This document shows, in pieces, positions 21,025 to 27,801 of a stretch of DNA of 27,801 bases (position 1 is its first letter; each line of letters opens with the position of its first letter). This stretch comes from Euprymna scolopes. Taxonomy: Eukaryota; Mollusca; Cephalopoda; Sepiida; Sepiolidae. A program made the translations under genes and the position numbers. The notes beneath the pieces were generated by a model. That model was not told the DNA's origin, made no database searches, and worked only from the letters and a program-made list of their open reading frames with translations. The DNA lies in contig CM044497.1 in assembly GCA_024364805.1 (NCBI GenBank), positions 80,281,153 to 80,308,953 of the forward strand, in the 5' to 3' direction.

Positions 21025-21455
21025 TTACCCACTAGTATGGCATCGAGAGGCCCCACCAGAGAATACTGCATGGTCCAGATCCACTCACCAAATGGCAGTA
21101 CAGCAGTCCCAGTACTTTGCGCCTGCTGATAGGACAGCCTCCTTAGTGGTTAATCCAAGGTTCGGGTCCCTGACTATCAGGCGGATAACGTCAGCCCAGA
21201 CAAAACGTTTACCTCCAGCACCCTTACTAGTGACATGGCCACAAGGACAGACAGAGACAGAAAAATTTCCGACATCTCAGACTACTGTTCATCAAGTACT
21301 ACCAACCTTTAAGCAGCTTTTTCTTCACCCTTTGTCAGAAAAATCACTCATTGAATGAGGACTGAATGACAAAATAGGACAAGCGAGAGTTACTGGAGCT
21401 GCCGATAACACATCCACTGTATTATCTATTCTCTATTTAAAAAAAAAAAAAGAAG
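21025..21455 (+). other. Possible tRNA-related SINE-like insertion, or LINE 5' region
   Basis: Less AT-rich than its surroundings. On the plus strand it holds TTAGTGGTTAA followed by GGTTCGGGTCCC (about 21145-21172). The latter fits the tRNA B box and can form a T-arm-like stem (CAAGG with CCCTG, one mismatch). The former resembles an A box, but the spacing of about 10 bases is too short for a normal tRNA. The block ends in an A run at about 21439-21451. Read the other way it could be the 5' untranslated part of the neighbouring LINE. The open frame 21092-21358 has no recognised domain. Confidence 0.3.
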
Positions 21456-21795
21456 GGGGGGGAATGGGTACAAGTGACTTATTTATATCTAAGTTAATGC
21501 TAAGTTAATAATTCAGGACACTTTTGATGATAATCTCCCCTCCCATATTAATGGGTGGAAGATTGTCGTTATCTATCGAGTTTGAATCATTAGAGTTTCA
21601 CCTAATAATTAATTAAAATCCAATTATTAACTATTATAAATTTGTAAAGTCGGCTTAATATTAATTTACATTCGAGTTTAGATAATTATTCAGGTTTTAC
21701 TTTAGGAGGTTCGTTTTCATGGGTAACATTTCTTTGCACTGTATAATATTTCGAATGTACTTGAACATAAGGCTAACTATATTAGATGGTTTGAT
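21456..21795. other. AT-rich spacer before the large minisatellite block
   Basis: Contains a G run (about 21454-21461) after the A run, then AT-rich sequence with repeated TAAGTTAAT. No gene or repeat relation was seen. Its presence shows that the minisatellite does not resume directly at the LINE's 5' end. Confidence 0.5.
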
Positions 21796-24700
21796 TGATG
21801 TTTCCTTTGCGTCTAATGGTTCCTTTGCGTCTAATGTTTCCCTTGGGTCTAATGTTTCCCTTGCGTCTAATGTTTCCATTGCGTCTAATGTTTCCATTGC
21901 ATCTAATGTTTCCCTTGCGTCTAATGTTTCCCTTGCGTCTAATGTTACCCTTGCGTCTAATGTTACCCTTGCGTCTAATGTTACCCTTGCATCTAATGTT
22001 ACCCTTGCATCTTATGTTACCCTTGCATCTTACGTTTCCCTAGTATCTAATTTTCCCCCTGCATGTAATGTTTGTGATGTGTCTTATGTTTCCCTTGCAT
22101 CTAATGTTTCCCTTGCATCTAATGTTTCCCTTGCGTCTAATGTTTCCCTTGCGTCTAATATTACCCTTTCATTTAATGTTACCGTTGCGTCTAATGTTTC
22201 CCTGTGTTTAATGTTTCCCTTGCATCTAATGTTTCCCCTTGCATCTAATGTTTCCCTTCCGTCTAATGTTTCCCTTGCGTTGAATGTTTCCCTTGCGTCT
22301 AACGTTACCCTCACGTCTAATGTTTCCCTAGCATCTAATGTTTCATCTGCGTCTAATGTTTCTCTGTCTTTAATATTTCTCTTGCGTGTAATGTTTTCTT
22401 TGCGTCTAATGTTTCCCCTGCGTTTCATGTTTCCCTTGCGTCTAATGTTTCCCTGTGTGTAATGTTTCCCTTGCGTCTAATGTTACCCTTGCGTCTTATA
22501 TTTCCCTTGTGTCTAATGTTTCCCTGTGTGTAATGTTTTCCTTGCCTCTAATGTTTCCCTTGCATCTAATGTTTCCCTGTGTGTAATGTTTCCCTTTCGA
22601 CTAATGTTTCTCCTGCGTCTAATGTTTCCCCTGCGTCTAATGTTCCCCTTGCGTCTTATGTTTCTAATTATTCCCTTGCGTCTAATGTTTCCTTTGAGCC
22701 TAATGTTTTCCTTGCTTTGAATGTTTCCCTTGTGTTTAATGTTTCCCTTGCGTCTAATGTTTCTGTTGCATCCAATGCTTCATTTGCGTCTAATGTTTCA
22801 TTTGCATCTAATGTTTTCTTTAAGTTTAATTTATCTGTTCCGTCTAATGTTTCCTTTCCATCTAATGTTGAACCCTTGCATCTAATGTTCCCTTGCGTGT
22901 AATGTTTCCATTGCATCTAACATTTCCCCTGCGTCTAATGTTTCCCCTGCTTCTAATGTTTCCCCTGCGTCTAATGTTTCCTTTGCGTCTAATGTTTCCT
23001 TTGAGTCTAATGTTTCCCTTGCGTCTAATGTTTCCCTGTGTCTAATGTTTCCCTTGCGTCTAATGTTTTCCCTGCGTCTAATGTTTCCCCTGCGTCTAAT
23101 GTTTCCTTTGCGTCTAATGTTTCCTTTGCGTCTAATGTCTCCCTTGCGTTTAATGTTTTCCTTGCGGCTAATGTTTCCCCTGCGTCTAATGTTTCCCCTG
23201 CGTCTAATGTTTCCTTTGCGTCTAATGTTTTCCCTGCGTCTAATGTTTCCTCTGCGTCTAATGTTTCCTTTGCGTCATGTTTCCCTTGCGTCTAATGTTT
23301 CCTCTGCGTCTAATGTTTCCTTTGCGTCTAATGTTTCCTTTGCGTCTAATGTTTCCTTTGCGTTTAATGTTTTCCTTGCGTCAAATGTTTCCCTGTGTGT
23401 AATGTTTCCCTTGCGTCTAATGTTTTCCCTGCGTCTAATGTTTCCCCTGCGTCTAATGTTTCCCCTGCGTGTAATGTTTCCTTTCCGTCTAATGTTTCCC
23501 TTGCGTCTAATGTTTCCCTTGCGTCTAATGTTTCCCTGTGTGTAATGTTTCCCTTGCGTCTAATGTTTTCCCTGCGGCTAATGTTTCCCCTGCGTCTAAT
23601 GTTTCCCCTGCGTCCAGTGTTTTCCTTGCGTCTAATGTTTCCCTGTGTTTAATGTTTCATTTGCGCCTAATGTTTTCCTTGCGTCTAATATTACCCTTGC
23701 GTCTAATGTTACCCTTGCATCTATGTTTCCCTTGCATCTAATGTTTCCCTTGTGTCTAATGTTTCACTTGTGTCTATAGTTTCCTTTCCGTCTAATGTTT
23801 CCCTTGCGTTTTATGTTTCCCTTGCGTTTTATGTTTCCCTTGCGTTTTATGTTTCCCTTGCGTCTAATGTTTTCCCTGCATCTAATGTTTCCGCTGCATC
23901 TAATGTTCTCATTGCTACCAATGTTTCGCTTGCTACCAATGTTACAATTACGTCTAATGTTTCTCTGTGGTCTAATGTTTTTTTGCGTCTAATGTTTCAT
24001 TTACGTCTAATGTTTCATTTTCGTCTAATGTTTCATTTGCATCTAATGTTTCATTTGCGTCTAATGTTTTCTTTGCATCTAATGTTTCCCTTGCGTCTAA
24101 TGTTTCCATTGTGTCAAATGTTTCCATTGCGTCTAATGTTTCCCTTTTGTCTAATGTTTCCCTTTCGTCTAATGTTTCCCTGTGTGTAATGTTTCCCTTG
24201 CGTCTAATGTTTTCCCTGCGGCTAATGTTTCCCTTGCGTCTAATGTTTTCCCTTGCATCTAATGTTTCCCCTAAGTCCAGTGTTTTCCTTACATCTAATG
24301 TTTCCCTGTGTTTAATGTTTCCCTAGCATCTAATGTTTCTCTTGCGTCTAATGTTTCCTTTGCGTTTTATGTTTCCCTTGCGTTTTATGTTTCCCTTGCG
24401 TCTAATGTTTCCCCTGCATCTAATGGTTTCGCCGCATCTAATGTTTCCGCTTAATCTTATGTTTCTGTTGCTACCAATTTTTCGCTTGCAACCAATGTTG
24501 CAATTACGTCTAATGTTTCCTTTGCGTCAAATGTTTTATTTGCGTCAAATGTTTTATTTGCGTCAAATGTTTTATTTGCGTCAAATGTTTCACTTGCGTC
24601 TGATGTTTCGTTTGCATCTAATGTTTCATTTGCGTCTGATATTTTCTTTGCGTTTAATGTTTCCCTGTGTTTAATGGTTCCCTTGCATCTTATTTTTCGG

Positions 24701-27700
24701 CTGCGTCTAATGTTTCCCTTGCGTCTAATGTTTCCCTTGCGTCTAATGTTTCCCTTGCATCTAATGTTTCCCTTGCGTCTAATGTTACCCTTGCATCTTA
24801 TGTTTCCCCTGCGTCTAATTTTTCCCTTTGTTTAATGTTTCCCTTGCATCTAATGTTTCCCTTGCATCAAACATTTCCCCTGCATCTAATGTTTCCCTTG
24901 CGCCTAATGTTACCCTTGCATCTTATGTTTACCCTGCGTCTAATTTTTCCCTTTGTTTAATGTTTCCCTTGCATCTAACATTTCCCCTGCATCTAATGTT
25001 ACCCCTGCGTCTGATGTTTCCCTTGCATCTAATGTTTCTTTAGCGTCTAATGTTTCCCCTGCGTCTAATGTTTCCCTGCGTCTAATGTTTCCCTTGCGTC
25101 TAATGTTTCCCTGTGTTTAATGTTCCCTTGCCTCTAATGTTTCCCTTATGTCTAATGTTACCCTTGTGTCTAATGTTACCCTTGCATCTAACATTTCCCC
25201 TGCGTCTGATGTTTCCTTTGCATCTAATTTTTCCTTGTAGTCTAATGTTTCCCTTGCGTCTAATGTTACCCTCGTGTCTAATGTTTCCCTTGCATCTTAT
25301 GTTTCCCCTGCATCTAATTTTTCCCGGTGTTTAATGTTACCATTGCATCTAACATTTTCCTGCGTCTAATGTTTCCTCTGCGTCTAATGTTTCCTTTGTA
25401 TATAATGTTTACTTTGCATCTAATGTTTCCTTTGCTACTAATGTTTTCCTTGCGTCTAATGTTTCCCCTGCGTCTAATGTTTCCCCGTGTTTAATGTTTC
25501 CCTTGGGTCTAATGTTTCCCCTCGTCTAATGTTTCCCTGTGTTTAATGTTTCCCTTGCGTCTAATGTTTCCTTTGCGTCTAATGCTACCCTTGTGTCTAA
25601 TGTTACCCTTGCATCTATCATTTTCCCTGCAGCTAATGTTTCCCATGCGTCTAATGTTTCCATTCCATCTAATGTTTCCCTTGTTCTGAATGTTTCCCTG
25701 GCGTTTTATGTTTTCCTTGCATCTAATTTTTTCCTTGCGTCTAATGTTTTCTTTCAGTCTAATGTTTCCCTTGTTCTGAATGTTTCCCTGGCGTTTATGT
25801 TTTCTTTGCGTCTAATGTTTCCCTTGCGTCTAATGCTTCCCTTGCGTCTTATGGTTCCCCTGCATCTAATGTTTCCCTTGCTACCAATGTTTACCTTGCT
25901 ACCAATGTTTCCATTGCATCTAATTTTCCCTTGCATCTAATGTTTCGCTTGTGTCTAATATTTTCCTTGCGTCTAATGTTTTCTTTGGGTCTAATGTTTA
26001 ATTTGCATCTTATGTTCACTTGCGTCTAATGTTTCCCTTGCATCTAATGGTACCCTTGCATCTAATGTTACCCTTGAATATAATGTTTCCCTGCGTCGAA
26101 TGTTTCCATTCCATTTAATGTTTCCTTTGTGGTTAATGTTTCCCTTGCGTCTAATGTTTCCCTGGCATCTAATGTTTCCCTTGCGTCTAATGTTTCCCTA
26201 TGTTTAAGGTTTCCCTTGCATTTAATGTTTCCATTGCATCTAATGTTTCCCTTGCGTCTAATGTTTCTCTGTGTTTAATGTTTCCCTTGCATCTAATGTT
26301 TCCCTTGCGTCTTATGTTTCCCCTGCATCTAATGTTTCCTCTGCTACCAATGTTTCCCTTGCTACCAATGTTTCCATTGCTACCAATGTTTCCATTGCAT
26401 CTAATGTTTCCCTTGCGTCAAATGTTTCCCTTGTGTCTAATATTTTCCTTGCATCTAATGTTTTCTTTGGGTCTAATGTTTCATTTGCATCTTATGTTCA
26501 CTTGCGTCTAATGTAACCCTTGAATCTAATGTTTCCCTGCGTCGAATGTTTCCCTTCCATTTAATGTTTTCTTTGTGGTTAATGTTTCCCTTGCATCTAA
26601 TGTTTCCCCTGCATTTAATGTTTCCCTTACGTCTCATGTATCCCTTGCGTCTAATGTTTCCCCTGCATTTAATGTTTCCATTGCATCTAATGTTTCCCAT
26701 GTGTCTAATGTTTCCCATGTGTTTAATGTTTCCATTGAATCTAATGTTTCTCTTGCGTCTAATGTTTCCCTTGCGTTTAATGTTACCCTTGCATCTAACG
26801 TTTCCCTTGCGTCTAATGTTTTTCCTGTGTCTAATGTTTCTCTTGCGTCTAATGTTTCCCTGTGTTTAATGATTCCATTGCGTGTAATGTTTCCCCTGCG
26901 TCTAATGTTTCCCTTGCGTCTAATGTTTCCCTTGCATCTAATGTTTCCCTTGCGTCTAATATTTTCTTTGCGTCTAATGTGTCCCCTGCGTCTAAGTTTT
27001 CCCTTGCGTCTAAGTTTTCCCTTGCGTATAATGTGTCCCTGTGTGTAATGTTTTGCTGGCGTCTAATGTTTCCCTTGCGTATAATGTTTGCTATGCATCT
27101 AAATTTTCCTTTACGTCTAATGTTTCCATTGCGTCTAATGTTTACCTTGTGTCTAATGTTTCCTCTGCGTCTAATATGTTCCCTTGCGTCTAATTTTTTA
27201 TGTGCGTCTAATGTTTTATTTGCGTCTAATGTTTCGTTTGCATCTAATGTTTCATTTGCGTCTAATGTTTCATTTGCGTTTATTGTTTCCCTTGATTCTA
27301 ATGTTTCCCTTGCGTCTAATATTTCCCTTGCGTCTAATGTTTCCTTTGGGTCTAATGTTTCATTTACATCTCATGTTGACCTGCGTCTAATGTTTCTCCT
27401 TGCATCTAATTGTACCCTTGCATCTAATGTTACCCTTGAATCTAATGTTTCCCTGCGTCAGATGTTTCCCTTCCATTTAATGTTTCCTTTGTGTTTAATG
27501 TTTCCCTTGCGTCTAATGTTTCCCTGGCATCTAATGTTTCCTCTGCATTTAATGTTTCCCTTACGTCTCATGTGTCTCTTGCGTCTAATGTTTCACCTGC
27601 ATTTAATGTTTCCCATGTGTCTAATGTTTCCATTGAATCTTATGTTTGTCTTGTGTCTAATGTTTTCCTTGCGTCTAATGTTTTCCCTGGGACTAATGTT

Positions 27701-27801
27701 TTCCTGTGTTTAATGATTCCATTGCGTGTAATGTTTCCCCTGCGGCTGATGTTTCCCTTGCGTCTAATGTTTCCCTTGCATCTAATCTTTCCCTTGTGTC
27801 T
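21796..27801. repeat. 18-bp minisatellite, large block (~330 units, runs off the window)
   Basis: About 6 kb of head-to-tail units with consensus TAATGTTTCCCTTGCGTC, mostly 18 bases long, with scattered 17-base units (TAATGTTTCCCTGTGTG) and occasional 19-base ones. The main variable site is the CpG in TTGCGTC, seen as GCG, GCA or GTG. There are sub-blocks with recognisable rarer variants (TACCAATG, GTTACCC, GCGTTTTATG, GTCCAGTG). Long frames on both strands (NVSLAS, MFPLRL; GNIRRK and RETLDA on the minus) are by-products of the unit length and change frame at odd-length units, so no gene is called. The unit is pyrimidine-rich (13 of 18) on this strand. The array continues past the window end. 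Confidence 0.97.

Noticed and set aside
21092-21358. 88-codon plus-strand frame
   Set aside because: Lies in a block better explained as SINE-like or LINE 5' sequence; no domain recognised.
22084-22428. Minus-strand repeat frames (RETLDA, GNIRRK)
   Set aside because: Same cause as the plus-strand frames: the reverse complement of the tandem unit lacks stops in some frames.
21719-27713. Many long plus-strand frames with NVSLAS or MFPLRL repeats, up to 283 codons
   Set aside because: They follow directly from an 18-base tandem unit, switch frame at 17- or 19-base units, and have overlapping rivals in other frames. No signal, domain or non-repeat conserved part is seen.
21796-27801. CRISPR array or telomeric repeat
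   Set aside because: Units are directly adjacent with no unique spacers, and the unit is not a telomere motif.

Overview
This is a eukaryotic, AT-rich, repeat-laden stretch, most likely from an invertebrate with a large genome. A mollusc, perhaps a cephalopod, would fit the mix of CsRn1-like Ty3/gypsy elements and several non-LTR (LINE) families, but that is inference from element types and not proof. There are no operons, rRNA or tRNA genes, or CRISPR arrays. The only sequence I would call host coding is one 96-base exon at 4973-5068 (+). It reads as a piece of a mitochondrial carrier (SLC25) protein and has proper splice signals on both sides. Much of the rest is therefore plausibly intron of that carrier gene, although no other exon was found.

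Layout. 1-3907: a broken Ty3/gypsy element of the CsRn1 type with gag, protease, reverse transcriptase and RNase H parts between two related terminal repeats. 3908-5850: a short reverse-strand LINE scrap, a TA microsatellite, the carrier exon, then a forward LINE C-terminal fragment. 5860-7670: AT-rich DNA with one copy of a dispersed repeat. 7670-8277: 3' end of a LINE of the same family, with an A tail. 8400-11720: a second, different and broken Ty3/gypsy element (gag zinc knuckles, protease, RT/RNase H, integrase). 12541-13690: a repeat cluster comprising a diverged ~147-bp direct repeat, a ~480-bp foldback (hairpin) sequence, and an inverted copy of the 6.5-kb dispersed repeat. 14328-15194 and 16260-17454: two decayed LINE fragments on opposite strands. 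17455-17464: an assembly gap of Ns.

17495-27801: an 18-bp minisatellite (unit TAATGTTTCCCTTGCGTC). It appears as a short block of about 20 units, then as a block of about 330 units running off the window end. Between the blocks lies a nearly full-length LINE on the minus strand (about 17856-21024, with a ~52-base A tail) plus ~0.8 kb of other sequence. Because 18 is a multiple of three, the array produces many long but almost certainly meaningless open frames (NVSLAS, MFPLRL and GNIRRK/RETLDA-type repeats).

The genes do not form a system. The points most worth checking are the isolated carrier exon, the internal organisation of the minisatellite (CpG-centred variants, 17-bp frame-changing units, higher-order duplications), the foldback element, and the dispersed repeat it sits beside. 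I found no convincing evidence of a new functional system.
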